Assembly (NCBI RefSeq): GCF_014698065.1
Contig: NZ_JACJSI010000018.1
Location: 40,881-104,880, forward strand
Source of the DNA: Nostoc flagelliforme FACHB-838
Lineage (GTDB): Bacteria; Cyanobacteriota; Cyanobacteriia; Cyanobacteriales; Nostocaceae
Reading direction: 5' to 3'
Length of the DNA stretch: 64,000 nt
The first letter of the stretch is position 1. The number at the start of each line of letters is the position of its first letter. The position numbers and the translations under genes were made by a program. A model generated the notes under the pieces. The model did no database searches. It worked only from the letters and a program-made list of their open reading frames with translations, and was not told the origin of the DNA. This document shows, one piece after another, positions 16,602 through 24,803 of the stretch.

Positions 16602-18749
16602 TTGACCTCACCACAACTACCCCCCAACGCCTACACTGATGCACCCCAACAGCACCCCAACTTAATACTCGGTAGCTTGCAACTACTTTTCTGGCTTTTC
16701 TTCCGCCCTTCAGCATGGCGTAACCACCTCAAGCGCATTGACCCTGCTTTAGACTCTGACTCCTCTCTAATTATCTTGTTGAGACAAGGGCGATGGCGAA
16801 ACCTTGCTCTGTGGCGGCTGCTCATCCAGGGATTCTTTATCTTACCTATTCTGGCTAACTTATTATTGGGCTTGGTGCTGTGGGCATTGGGTGAACCAAT
16901 CGCAAATATAGCTTTTCGCGTGGCGTTCGGCGTGGCGTTCGGCGTGGCATTCGGCGTGACACGAGGCGTGGCGTTTGGCGTGGCGTTTGGCGTGGCGTTT
17001 GGCGTGGCGGTAGGCGTGGCGGTAGGCGTGGCGGTAGGCGTGGCGGTAGGCGTGGGAGTTACTATCAATTCATGGCGACCTATTTTATCCTTTCCATTTC
17101 TCATTATCTGGAATTATCTGCTCTATAGATTAGACAAAGGGCGTAATGGTAGAAGCTCTTGTTTATTGCGCTTTAACTCCGCCTTTTGGGATGAGTGGCA
17201 GCATTTACATCTGCCTGGTTTGGATAAACATCTCCTTTTTATAATCGAAAATAACCCAGTTGAAGGAAAAGCTGCTTTAGAATATCTCAGTACCAGCTCC
17301 CAGCGCTGGGCGGCTCAAGCTGCACAAATTGAACTGGATGCACGCAGTTTACAAGGCTGTACCCATGTGGAAGCTATTCGTAAAGCTCATCGTAGTCTGG
17401 TAACTGGTGAACTAGAGAGTGAAGTTAGCCATCTACTACAAATCTTTAGCCGTATCAGTGAGGATGTTGATGCTGCACTCAATCAAGCTAGCACTTATAA
17501 CCAGCGCTTACTCCTCAGAGATGTTGCAGATAAATTAAATCTACACTTGGAGAACTTTTATCGTCGCAGCGACAAATACACAGCCCGTTTCTACCCCATT
17601 ATCAAAAGTTGGCGTGAGATAGTCACCAACTATGTAGATGAACTGGCTAAGATTACTGAATTGCGCCAAGAAATTGACTCGCCTTATATTACTGGGAATC
17701 CCATTGCACTAGAGCAAGAAATTTTCACAGGGCGTGATGACATTGGCTTACGCATTGAGCAACTACTGCGCGATCGCCGTCGCCCACCTCTGCTACTATA
17801 CGGTCAGAGACGTATGGGTAAAACTTCCCTCCTCAACAACATCGGAAAGTTACTACCTAATAACATCATCCCCATGTTTGTAGACTTGCAAGGCGCACCT
17901 TCATCAGCTAGTGACCATGCAGGTTTTCTCTACAACCTGGCTAGAGAGATGCAGAAGTCAGCAAAAAAGCAAGGTTTAACTCTACCGTCCCTAGCCCGCG
18001 AAGTGTTAAAATCTGACCCCTTCACCTATTTCGATGAATGGCTAGATAAAGTAGAACAGGCTTTAGAACAAAATACCGCCTTACTAGCGCTAGATGAATT
18101 CGAGGTACTAGACAACGCCATAGCCAAAGGTCGCTTTGATGAACAGGATGTTTTGGGAATGCTGCGTCACCTCATCCAACATCGTCCCCGCTTCAAGGTG
18201 TTACTGGCTGGCTCTCATACTATCGAAGAATATCAGCGCTGGGCTAGTTATCTTATTAATGTCCAAGTAGTGCATATCTCGTACCTCAAAGAAGCGGAAG
18301 CACGACAATTAATTGAACGTCCTGTCAAAGATTTTACTCTCCGCTATGAACCTAACGCCGTTGAGCGAGTTCTACAACTCACCCGTTGTCACCCATTCTT
18401 AGTACAATTACTCTGTGCAGAAATTATCGTCCTTAAGAACGAGCAAGATCCCTCTATGCGGCGATTTGCAACTTTAGCGGATGTGGAAGCAGCGATACCA
18501 GAAGCTTTGCAAAGTGGCGGATTTTTTTTTGCTGACATTCAAAACAATCAAGTTGATGCGACTGGACAAGCTATTCTACGTTTTATCGCTGCTCAAGGGG
18601 AAGGGGCTATAGTTAGCCGTCAAACTCTATTGCAACAGTTCCCCGATGCTGATATTACTTTCACCTTGCTGTTGCAACGTGAGTTAATTGAGGAAGTTGA
18701 CGACGGCTATGGCTTCCAGGTGGAGTTGATTCGCTGTTGGTTTGTTTGA
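16602..18749 (+). CDS. Membrane-anchored AAA-like ATPase with VAFG repeats
   Basis: 715 residues. The N-terminal part is membrane-associated: LGSLQLLFWLFF, a hydrophobic segment at about 70-95, then twelve 4-residue repeats at residues 106-153 (GVAF then GVAV), then a further hydrophobic segment. A coiled, helical middle part follows (about 200-355). The AAA-like domain starts at EIFTGRDDIGLRIEQLL. Walker A is LLYGQRRMGKTSLL near 402 and Walker B is LLALDEFEVLD near 498; a winged-helix-like C-terminus ends the protein. The start is TTG 16602 with AGGA 11 bases upstream; no in-frame ATG offers a better N-terminus. It is probably a STAND-like signalling or defence ATPase of unknown trigger. Confidence 0.82.
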   Translation: MTSPQLPPNAYTDAPQQHPNLILGSLQLLFWLFFRPSAWRNHLKRIDPALDSDSSLIILLRQGRWRNLALWRLLIQGFFILPILANLLLGLVLWALGEPIANIAFRVAFGVAFGVAFGVTRGVAFGVAFGVAFGVAVGVAVGVAVGVAVGVGVTINSWRPILSFPFLIIWNYLLYRLDKGRNGRSSCLLRFNSAFWDEWQHLHLPGLDKHLLFIIENNPVEGKAALEYLSTSSQRWAAQAAQIELDARSLQGCTHVEAIRKAHRSLVTGELESEVSHLLQIFSRISEDVDAALNQASTYNQRLLLRDVADKLNLHLENFYRRSDKYTARFYPIIKSWREIVTNYVDELAKITELRQEIDSPYITGNPIALEQEIFTGRDDIGLRIEQLLRDRRRPPLLLYGQRRMGKTSLLNNIGKLLPNNIIPMFVDLQGAPSSASDHAGFLYNLAREMQKSAKKQGLTLPSLAREVLKSDPFTYFDEWLDKVEQALEQNTALLALDEFEVLDNAIAKGRFDEQDVLGMLRHLIQHRPRFKVLLAGSHTIEEYQRWASYLINVQVVHISYLKEAEARQLIERPVKDFTLRYEPNAVERVLQLTRCHPFLVQLLCAEIIVLKNEQDPSMRRFATLADVEAAIPEALQSGGFFFADIQNNQVDATGQAILRFIAAQGEGAIVSRQTLLQQFPDADITFTLLLQRELIEEVDDGYGFQVELIRCWFV
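16917..17060. repeat. 12-bp tandem repeat inside the membrane ATPase gene
   Basis: Twelve copies of a 12-base unit, GGCGTGGCGTTC or GGCGTGGCGGTA, encode Val-Ala-Phe-Gly and Val-Ala-Val-Gly tetrapeptides. The second half is nearly uniform, indicating recent expansion. One unit is diverged (GVTR). Confidence 0.9.
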
Positions 18750-18778
18750 ATCATGTTCGGTAAATTAATTTATGATAT

Positions 18779-18843
18779 GTCATTGCGAGTGAAGCGAAGC
18801 AATCGCAAGGATGTTGGGATTGCTTCGCTTTGCTCGCAATGAC
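18779..18843. repeat. MITE-like inverted repeat, copy 1
   Basis: A 26-base left arm starting GTCATTGCGAGTGAAGCG (18779-18804) and a right arm (18818-18843) are inverted copies with 2 mismatches around a 13-base loop. A second copy lies at 49055-49119. It is a non-coding palindromic dispersed repeat. Confidence 0.8.
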
Positions 18844-18861
18844 AAGTATCCAGCCCGATAT

Positions 18862-19075
18862 GATATCCAAGACTCGTTCACGAGTATCAAAAGCTCGTTG
18901 GTTGACGGAGTTCAAAGACTCGTTCAAGAGTATCAAAGGCTCGTTAACGGAGTTCAAAGACTCGTTCACGAGTATCAAAGGCTCGTTGACGCAGTTCAAA
19001 GACTCGTTCACGAGTATCAAAGGCTCGTTGACGGAGTTTAAAGACTCATTCACGAGTATCAAAAACTCGTTACGC
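18862..19075. repeat. 21-bp tandem repeat array 2 (10 units, alternating)
   Basis: Ten 21-base units alternate between GAGTTCAAAGACTCGTTCACG and AGTATCAAAGGCTCGTTGACG forms, so the higher-order period is 42 bases. One extra GTTG near 18898-18904 shifts the frame once. Unit register and bases match array 1, showing a common origin. Open frames exist on both strands (for example RLVHEYQ heptads on plus and LNSVNEP heptads on minus); none is called as a gene. Confidence 0.9.
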
Positions 19076-19153
19076 CAGAGACTAACGCACCCTACCAAAA
19101 CTACTGCTAAAAATAGAAGTTAGAATATACGTACATTAGACCTAGGTGGATCT

Positions 19154-19471
19154 TTATCGCTTGTACTGGCGTAATTGCTCTACTATATAGTCTTCCAGTT
19201 CTTGCCTTTCTCTCTTGCTGGCATTTCGTTGATAAGTTCTTGCTGTTTCTTGCATAAACTTGCGTTTCTCGCTTGGAGAAGATTTGAGTTTGCCTCCAGT
19301 GCCTTGCAGCTTTTGCTGTAATTCTTCCCAGGTCTTTTCACCCACATTTTCGCCTAGTTTGGCTAGTACCTTTGGTAGTAATGTTCTTGCCTCTCTTTGA
19401 AAATCTTCTTCTGTCTCAAGGGAAGCTAAATCTATATTGCTGAAGTCGATATCGATTTGAAACTTACTCAT
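19154..19471 (-). CDS. Hypothetical protein, helical and charged
   Basis: 105 residues, not recognised. It starts MSKFQIDIDFSNIDLASLE and continues as predicted helices with many Glu, Lys, Arg and Gln (LPKVLAKLGENVGEKTWEELQQKL; RQELEDYIVEQLRQYKR). There is no membrane segment, signal peptide or catalytic motif. No gene overlaps it and its composition is that of a soluble protein, so it is probably real. It closes the accessory island before the aldolase gene. Confidence 0.6.
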   Translation of the reverse strand: MSKFQIDIDFSNIDLASLETEEDFQREARTLLPKVLAKLGENVGEKTWEELQQKLQGTGGKLKSSPSEKRKFMQETARTYQRNASKRERQELEDYIVEQLRQYKR

Positions 19472-19915
19472 AGATTGTCTTTGTTCTTTTAACGATTATT
19501 ACCACTATAGGGGGAAGATAGATTTTACTTTCCTGTCAACTCTAGTACAGCACAGCGTAAATCCAGATACCATCTAAATTAACAAAGACAAGTTGCTCAC
19601 AGCAAATTGCTCTTGTTAGTGGTTGCAGCAAGCAACTCTGTTAAAGACTATTAACTTGACATCGAAGAAAAATTCTGGTTTGGGTGCGATCTTATCACTT
19701 CGCATCTATCTCAAGAAGTTATTTGTTTGAGAGAAAATGCAAATTCTGATAATTAAATCTCACGTTGAATCGGTAAAACAAGTTTTTACAGATAATTTCA
19801 AACTGCTAATCAGAAGGATTTTACATATAGTTAATACCCCCATAACCAGGTTAGGAATATTAAAGATGCTATCTTAAAGGCAAAGGTCATTTGCTCAATT
19901 TTTGAGGAAAACGCT
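19472..19915. other. Intergenic region upstream of the class I aldolase gene
   Basis: 444 bases without a gene between divergent genes. It holds repeated TTGCTC / GCAGCAAGCAA words around 19590-19640 that can pair weakly. GAGG at 19904-19907 is a good ribosome-binding site for the ATG at 19916. It probably contains the aldolase promoter, but no convincing -35/-10 pair or NtcA-type site was seen. Confidence 0.5.
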
Positions 19916-20998
19916 ATGACTACAACGCTCATAGAGGCTAATTCTATCGAGTCATTGCTAGGTAAAGAGGCTGAAGACTTGCTTACCTACAAAGCAAAAC
20001 TTCCTACTGATTTACTACATTTGCCGGGGCCAGACTTTGTAGATCGCATCTGGCTCAACAGCGATCGCAACCCGCAAGTATTACGTAATCTCCAGTTACT
20101 TTATTCTACTGGTCGTCTTGCATATACTGGGTATCTGTCTATTCTCCCGGTAGACCAAGGGATTGAACATTCGGCAGGTGCGTCTTTTGCACCCAATCCG
20201 ATTTACTTTGACCCAGAAAATATTGTCAGGCTAGCGATCGCCGCAGGTTGCAATGCGGTTGCTACCACTTTGGGGACATTAGGTATCGTTTCGCGCAAGT
20301 ATGCCCACAAAATACCTTTTATTGCCAAAATCAATCACAACGAATTGCTGACTTTCCCCAATCAATTTGACCAGGTATTGTTTGCTGATGTGGAACAAGC
20401 TTGGAATTTAGGGGCAGCTGCCGTTGGTGCGACAATTTACTTTGGCTCGGAGAATTCTACCAGACAAATTCAGGAAGTTAGCCGAGCTTTTAAACGCGCC
20501 CATGAACTGGGGATGGTGACAATTCTCTGGTGCTATCTGCGGAACAATGCTTTTAAGCAAGATAAAGATTACCACCTTGCGGCTGACCTCACCGGACAGG
20601 CGAATCACTTGGGTGTGACGATTGAAGCCGACATTATTAAACAAAAGTTAGCTGAAAATAACAATGGTTATGGTGCAGTTGCTAAAGCCACTGGTAAGAG
20701 TTACGGCAAAACCGATGAGCGGGTTTACACAGAGTTGACAACTGATCACCCAATTGATTTAACTCGTTACCAAGTGCTGAATTGCTACTCTGGGCGCGTG
20801 GGGTTGATTAATTCTGGTGGCGCAACTGGTAAAAATGACTTCGCAGAAGCAGTTCGCACGGCTGTAATTAATAAACGGGCTGGTGGTTCAGGATTAATTT
20901 CTGGGCGAAAGACCTTCCAACGCCCCTTTGAGGAAGGAGTGAAGCTATTTCACGCCATTCAAGATGTTTACTTGTCGCCAGATGTGACGATAGCTTAG
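19916..20998 (+). CDS. Class I fructose-bisphosphate aldolase
   Basis: Cleaves or forms fructose-1,6-bisphosphate (and possibly sedoheptulose-1,7-bisphosphate) through a Schiff base. The 360-residue protein belongs to the FbaB/DhnA-type class I aldolases, not the eukaryotic type. Recognisable parts are [22 protein letters not shown], the [15 protein letters not shown] strand with a Lys, [30 protein letters not shown], and the phosphate-binding end INSGGATG and [18 protein letters not shown]. The ATG has GAGG 8 bases upstream. It is alone in its transcription unit, consistent with a housekeeping role beside a class II enzyme encoded elsewhere. Confidence 0.92.
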   Translation: MTTTLIEANSIESLLGKEAEDLLTYKAKLPTDLLHLPGPDFVDRIWLNSDRNPQVLRNLQLLYSTGRLAYTGYLSILPVDQGIEHSAGASFAPNPIYFDPENIVRLAIAAGCNAVATTLGTLGIVSRKYAHKIPFIAKINHNELLTFPNQFDQVLFADVEQAWNLGAAAVGATIYFGSENSTRQIQEVSRAFKRAHELGMVTILWCYLRNNAFKQDKDYHLAADLTGQANHLGVTIEADIIKQKLAENNNGYGAVAKATGKSYGKTDERVYTELTTDHPIDLTRYQVLNCYSGRVGLINSGGATGKNDFAEAVRTAVINKRAGGSGLISGRKTFQRPFEEGVKLFHAIQDVYLSPDVTIA

Positions 20999-21000
20999 GG

Positions 21001-21116
21001 AGTGGGGAAGTGAGGGAGCAGGGGGAGCAGGGGAGGCAGAGGAAGCAGGGGGAGCAAGAAAAAATGACTAATGCCCAATGCCCCATTCCCCATTCCCCAT
21101 TTCCCATTCCCCATTC
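21001..21116. repeat. GGGGAGCAGGGGAGG and CCCCATTCCC short repeats
   Basis: The spacer between the convergent aldolase and RNase T2 genes is almost entirely GCAGGGGGAGCAGGGGAGG-type and CCATTCCCCATT-type repeats. The first type recurs at 29495-29570 and inside a coding sequence at 38685-38738. The second recurs inside the RND gene at 52621-52670. Confidence 0.75.
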
Positions 21117-21785
21117 TTATCTAACGTTTCGCAGTAAGAAATCTGGCTGACCACAACTTTTTTGCGATCGCTTCAAAATCTCGGCGCTACAAATACGAGG
21201 TTCACCATTTTTGGAAGAGCAAAAGAAAACTTCTCGCAAAAATCTTCCCGAACCAGAACAAAAAGGTGCTATACCATCAGGAGTCATTTTATTATTAGCA
21301 CTCACAAACGAATTTTTAAAATTTGTAATTGTGGTACGCACGGGTTTCGCAGGACGATTGTAAGCTGCGGGTATAGCGATCGCATCTTTTAATTTTTTAC
21401 TCAATGCCAAATATTCCGCAGGAGTTTTCCCCGAACAAGTACCATGTTTTTCCCATTCATGATCGTAAAGTTTAGCGCTAGGAAACAAACTGGGAAACCG
21501 CCGCTTTACTTCTAACGGCAATTTTTGCGTGGAACAATTAACAGGATAACCAACTTGGTACTGTGGCCACAAACCATGTAGTACAAAACCAAGTTTCCTT
21601 CCAGAAGCGCACTGCTGCGGGTCAGGGGTATTATTTGTCGCACAATAATCTGGCGACCAAGAAAGTGTCAGTATATAAAAATCAAATTTCCCCGGAGTAC
21701 CGCGATTTTGAGCAATGGCCGCATTAGGTATAAAAAAACTAGTAATTAACAGAGAAGATGCGATAAAAAGTTTCTTGATCTGCAT
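21117..21785 (-). CDS. Secreted ribonuclease T2
   Basis: Endoribonuclease of the RNase T2 family, exported to the periplasm or outside. The N-terminal 25 residues (KKLFIASSLLITSFFIPNAAIAQN) form a signal peptide with cleavage after AIA. The catalytic segments are both present: CAS-I in FVLHGLWPQY and CAS-II in HEWEKHGTCSG, with their His and Glu residues. An upstream strand, FYILTLSWSPDYCATN, and multiple Cys for disulphides also fit. At 222 residues it is a normal length. It probably scavenges RNA for phosphate or nucleotides; no regulatory site was recognised. Confidence 0.93.
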   Translation of the reverse strand: MQIKKLFIASSLLITSFFIPNAAIAQNRGTPGKFDFYILTLSWSPDYCATNNTPDPQQCASGRKLGFVLHGLWPQYQVGYPVNCSTQKLPLEVKRRFPSLFPSAKLYDHEWEKHGTCSGKTPAEYLALSKKLKDAIAIPAAYNRPAKPVRTTITNFKNSFVSANNKMTPDGIAPFCSGSGRFLREVFFCSSKNGEPRICSAEILKRSQKSCGQPDFLLRNVR

Positions 21786-22010
21786 ATAAACGGTTAGTTT
21801 CCATTAAAACTAAAGTTATATGCAATACATTGTTAAGAGTCAATAATCAAGGTTTAGAAATTAATTATTTCCCAGTCCCCATTTCCCATTACCCCTTATT
21901 TCCAGAGGGGGCCCCACCTTCCCAATCCCCAAGGAATTCAGAAAAGCAAATCTTGGTAGGGATTCTGGGATATCCTTAGATCAGTGAAAGATTTGCCAAA
22001 AATAGTAAGA

Positions 22011-23177
22011 ATGAAGCTGGCAGCAAGAATAAGTAAGGTAACACCTTCATTAACCTTAGCGATCGCAGCCAAGGCTAAGGCACTGAAGGCAGAAGGAATA
22101 GATGTTTGTAGCTTTAGCGCTGGAGAACCAGATTTTGATACCCCAGCGCATATTAAAGCCGCAGCAGTCAAAGCTTTGGAAGAAGGCAAAACCAAGTATG
22201 GTGCAGCAGCCGGAGAACCAAAGTTAAGGGAAGCGATCGCCCACAAGCTTAAAATTGATAACGGTCTTGATTACAAGTCTGAGAATGTCATCGTCACCAA
22301 TGGCGGCAAGCATTCTCTCTACAACTTAATGGTGGCGCTGATCGATCCAGGTGATGAGGTAATTATCCCTGCACCCTACTGGCTAAGTTATCCCGAAATG
22401 GTGACTTTGGTTGGCGGAGTTCCGGTAATTGTCCCAACAGATGCAACAACGGGTTATAAAATTACTCCCGAACAACTCCGTAAAACAATCACGCCGAAGA
22501 CAAAGTTATTTATCCTCAACTCTCCATCTAATCCCACAGGGATGGTTTACACGCCAGATGAAATCAAAGCACTGGCAAAAGTAGTAGTTGATGCAGATAT
22601 CTTTGTCGTTTCTGATGAGATTTACGAAAAGATTCTCTACAACGGTGCAGAACATATCAGCATCGGTTCTCTTGGGAAGGAAATTTTTGACCGCACTTTG
22701 ATTAGTAATGGGTTTGCGAAAGCTTATTCTATGACTGGGTGGCGTCTCGGCTATTTAGCGGGGCCTGTGGAAATCATTAAAGCAGCGAGTTCCATCCAAG
22801 GGCATAGTACATCTAACGTGTGTACCTTTGCTCAATATGGTGCGATCGCAGCGCTACAAAATTCTCAAGATTGTGTCGAAGAAATGCGCCAAGCCTTCGC
22901 CAAACGCCGACAGGTAATGCTAGACAGACTCAACGCCATCCCTGGATTGAGTACCGCCTCACCAGATGGCGCTTTTTATCTGTTCCCTGATATCAGCAAA
23001 ACCGGTCTAAAATCCCTAGAATTTTGTGATGCCTTGCTAGAAAAACATCAAGTTGCAGTCATTCCCGGAATTGCTTTTGGCGCTGATGACAACATTCGCC
23101 TTTCCTACGCCACAGATATGGCGACGATTGAAAAGGGAATGGATAGATTGGAAAAATTTGTTAAGTCGTGTATTTAG
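22011..23177 (+). CDS. aspC: Aspartate aminotransferase (class I/II)
   Basis: PLP enzyme interconverting aspartate and oxaloacetate with glutamate and 2-oxoglutarate. It is a fold type I aminotransferase of subgroup I-gamma. Visible features are the N-terminal [11 protein letters not shown], the cofactor region [12 protein letters not shown], the [12 protein letters not shown] motif, [12 protein letters not shown] with the PLP-pyridine Asp, the Schiff-base Lys in [16 protein letters not shown], and the substrate carboxylate Arg in NIRLSYA. ATG 22011 gives the usual N-terminus ([20 protein letters not shown]) and 388 residues; the GTG at 21984 is an alternative. A strong terminator follows. 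Confidence 0.93.
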   Translation: MKLAARISKVTPSLTLAIAAKAKALKAEGIDVCSFSAGEPDFDTPAHIKAAAVKALEEGKTKYGAAAGEPKLREAIAHKLKIDNGLDYKSENVIVTNGGKHSLYNLMVALIDPGDEVIIPAPYWLSYPEMVTLVGGVPVIVPTDATTGYKITPEQLRKTITPKTKLFILNSPSNPTGMVYTPDEIKALAKVVVDADIFVVSDEIYEKILYNGAEHISIGSLGKEIFDRTLISNGFAKAYSMTGWRLGYLAGPVEIIKAASSIQGHSTSNVCTFAQYGAIAALQNSQDCVEEMRQAFAKRRQVMLDRLNAIPGLSTASPDGAFYLFPDISKTGLKSLEFCDALLEKHQVAVIPGIAFGADDNIRLSYATDMATIEKGMDRLEKFVKSCI

Positions 23178-23222
23178 TTGGTTGTCATTTGTGAGGAGAA
23201 TTTATTAACTCTTAAACTTTTT

Positions 23223-23263
23223 AACTCCACCTTTTCGACTCAGAAAGGTGGAGTTTATTTTTA
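23223..23263 (+). terminator. Rho-independent terminator of aspC
   Basis: AACTCCACCTTT (23223-23234) pairs perfectly with AAAGGTGGAGTT (23244-23255) over a 9-base loop and is followed by TATTTTTA. Confidence 0.9.
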
Positions 23264-23272
23264 AACTCTAAA

Positions 23273-23556
23273 ATTCCGTGTTCCAAAGCTCAAGTTCCGA
23301 GTTCCGAAGCTCAAGTTTCATGTTCCAAAGCTCAAGTTTCATGTTCCAAAGCTCAAGTTCCGAGTTCCGAAGCTCAAGTTCCGAGTTCCGAAGCTCAAGT
23401 TCCGAGTTCCAAAGCTCAAGTTTCATGTTCCGAAGTTCAAGTTCCGAGTTCCGAAGTTCAAGTTCCGAGTTCCGAAGTTCAAGTTCCGAGTTCTCAAGTT
23501 CAAGTTCCGAGTTCTCAAGCTCAAGTTCCAAGTTCCGAAGCTCAAGTTCCAGAGCT
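23273..23556. repeat. 21-bp tandem repeat array 3 (13 units)
   Basis: Thirteen full 21-base units and a partial one. The main form is GTTCCGAGTTCCGAAGCTCAA with variants GTTTCAT for the first seven bases. The first two heptamers of the unit are often identical (GTTCCGA twice), suggesting a 7-bp ancestor. It shares GAAGCTCAA with array 1. Both strands are open (SSSSEFR heptads on plus; LELRNSE heptads on minus). It begins right after the aspC terminator and ends 3 bases before the stop of the truncated HigA-like gene. Confidence 0.9.
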
Positions 23557-23558
23557 TT

Positions 23559-23816
23559 TTAGTAAAACATCGCTTGTTTGATTGGCTCTATGTCATCTAG
23601 AAATAACTCACGAGATTCAAGATAATATAAGATTGCTTCAATAGGATCTCGTGCTTCGATTGGATAATACCTTTGCTCGTATGCTTTCACAAGCGTAGTT
23701 AAAACTTCCAAGCGGTCAAACTCTGGTGTATTTAGTTCTGCATCAAACAATCTTTCAATTTCATCAAGTGCAGCACGATAATCAGCTTCGGTGTGGATAA
23801 GATGGGTTTCAAGCAT
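23559..23816 (-). CDS. HigA-like antitoxin, truncated at the C-terminus
   Basis: 85 residues that match the N-terminal and central part of HigA-type antitoxins (HTEADYRAALDEIERLFDAELNTPEFDRLEVLTTLVKAYE, cut here into known family blocks, then RYYPIEARDPIEAILYYLE). Where a normal HigA continues into its DNA-binding HTH (after D-L-E-P-L), this one reads DDIEPIKQAMFY and stops next to tandem array 3. AAGGAG just upstream of the ATG is an intact ribosome-binding site. No HigB toxin gene was found upstream. It is either a decayed solitary antitoxin or a shortened protein that no longer binds DNA. Confidence 0.7.
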   Translation of the reverse strand: MLETHLIHTEADYRAALDEIERLFDAELNTPEFDRLEVLTTLVKAYEQRYYPIEARDPIEAILYYLESRELFLDDIEPIKQAMFY

Positions 23817-24067
23817 AGGTATTACTCCTTCAAATCTTTATTGCATCTAGGTTGTCGTATTCTTTAAAGAATTATGCCCGTGAAGGCAGTTATTGCTGCC
23901 AAGACCACCAAATATGACAAAATATACGAAAAAACTTTGTCTCTTTATTCATAAAATATTAAAAAGTTTGATACCGCCAAAAGTTTTGATTTCAACTTTT
24001 GGGTTGATATTTTTAGATTAGGTAACAATCGGGGAGAACTAGGAGAGGCAAGTCTTGAGACTATAAA

Positions 24068-24094
24068 TCAATACAGTTAAGTTAACTGTATTGA
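24068..24094. promoter_or_regulatory. Perfect 13-bp inverted repeat around one central base
   Basis: TCAATACAGTTAA (24068-24080), G, TTAACTGTATTGA (24082-24094). It lies between the HigA-like gene start and the Uma2 pseudogene. There is no T tract, so a terminator is unlikely; an operator or short mobile palindrome is possible. Halves resembling TGAACTGTATTG also occur near 49304 and 56216. Confidence 0.5.
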
Positions 24095-24153
24095 ACTATA
24101 CTTCAGTCTCATGTTTTGTGTTTCCAGCATAAAGTTTTTGAAGTTCCGCGTAT

Positions 24154-24748
24154 TTACACAAACAACTGCGCTACAGTGCAAACAAAATTTGGTAACAGAG
24201 GTGAAGAGAGGTCATCTGTTGCGAATAATGTTGCCGCTAATTTCAGAACTGCTTTTTCTCGGCGATACACTTCAACCTGTTGTAATTGCCAGTTCAAAAT
24301 CCAATATTCTTGAACTCCTCTAGAAGCATATAATTTTAGCTTGACTTCACGATTCCTTCGCTCGTTTTGGACTCCAGGAGAAAGTACTTCTACAACCAGT
24401 TCTGGCGCTCCCGTTAAATGTCCTTCATTGTCAAGTAAGATGGCGAGGCGTTCTTTACTTACCCACACCACATCGGGAATAACATTATCTGCATCAGTAA
24501 AAATAATTCCCGGTGTTGGTACAGCCTCACCAAGACCTGTTGAGAGTGACCAAGTTCTTAATTCTGCATAAATAATTACCAGTAGCTTTTTGATGTCCCC
24601 AATGCGGCGCCCTAGTCACAAATAATTCCCCATCGATAATTTCGTGGCGATTACTGTTATCTGGCAATAACTCTAAGTCTGCGCTTGTCCAGCGTATCTG
24701 TTCATCAATGGTTTGGCTTATAGGAACCTCTAAAATATTGATACTAAT
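24154..24748 (-). pseudogene. Uma2 (DUF820) nuclease-like pseudogene, frameshifted
   Basis: Uma2 proteins have a PD-(D/E)xK nuclease-like fold and are very numerous in cyanobacteria. The minus-strand reading begins at an ATT (24748) giving SINILEVPISQTIDEQ, then DLELLPDNSNRHEIIDGELFVTRAPHWGHQKATGN. At about 24571-24577 one extra T (GGTAATTATTTATG where GGTAATATTTATG is expected) shifts the frame. The rest continues in the next frame: YAELRTWSLSTGLGEAVPTP, DVVWVSKERLAIL, APELVVEVLSPG, VQEYWILNWQLQQVEVY. The lost ATG start and the frameshift both point to a broken gene; a sequencing error could explain the frameshift alone. Confidence 0.8.
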
Positions 24749-24803
24749 ATCCTAATGTCATTTGTCATTCTCTCCCATGCCCAATGCTCCATGCCCCTCA
24801 CCT

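Noticed and set aside
16631..17104. Minus-strand ORF with TPNA repeats
   Set aside because: Shadow of the 12-bp repeat in the membrane ATPase gene; the plus strand has the AAA domain and membrane logic.
18751..19123. Heptad-repeat ORFs in array 2
   Set aside because: Open frames on both strands follow from the repeat period; a 4-base insertion disrupts one frame.
13879..23556. CRISPR arrays
   Set aside because: The three arrays are direct tandem repeats with no unique spacers between units, and no cas genes are nearby.
23268..23562. Ser-rich and Glu/Leu-rich ORFs in array 3
   Set aside because: Same reasoning as array 1; the reading frames are a by-product of the 21-bp unit.
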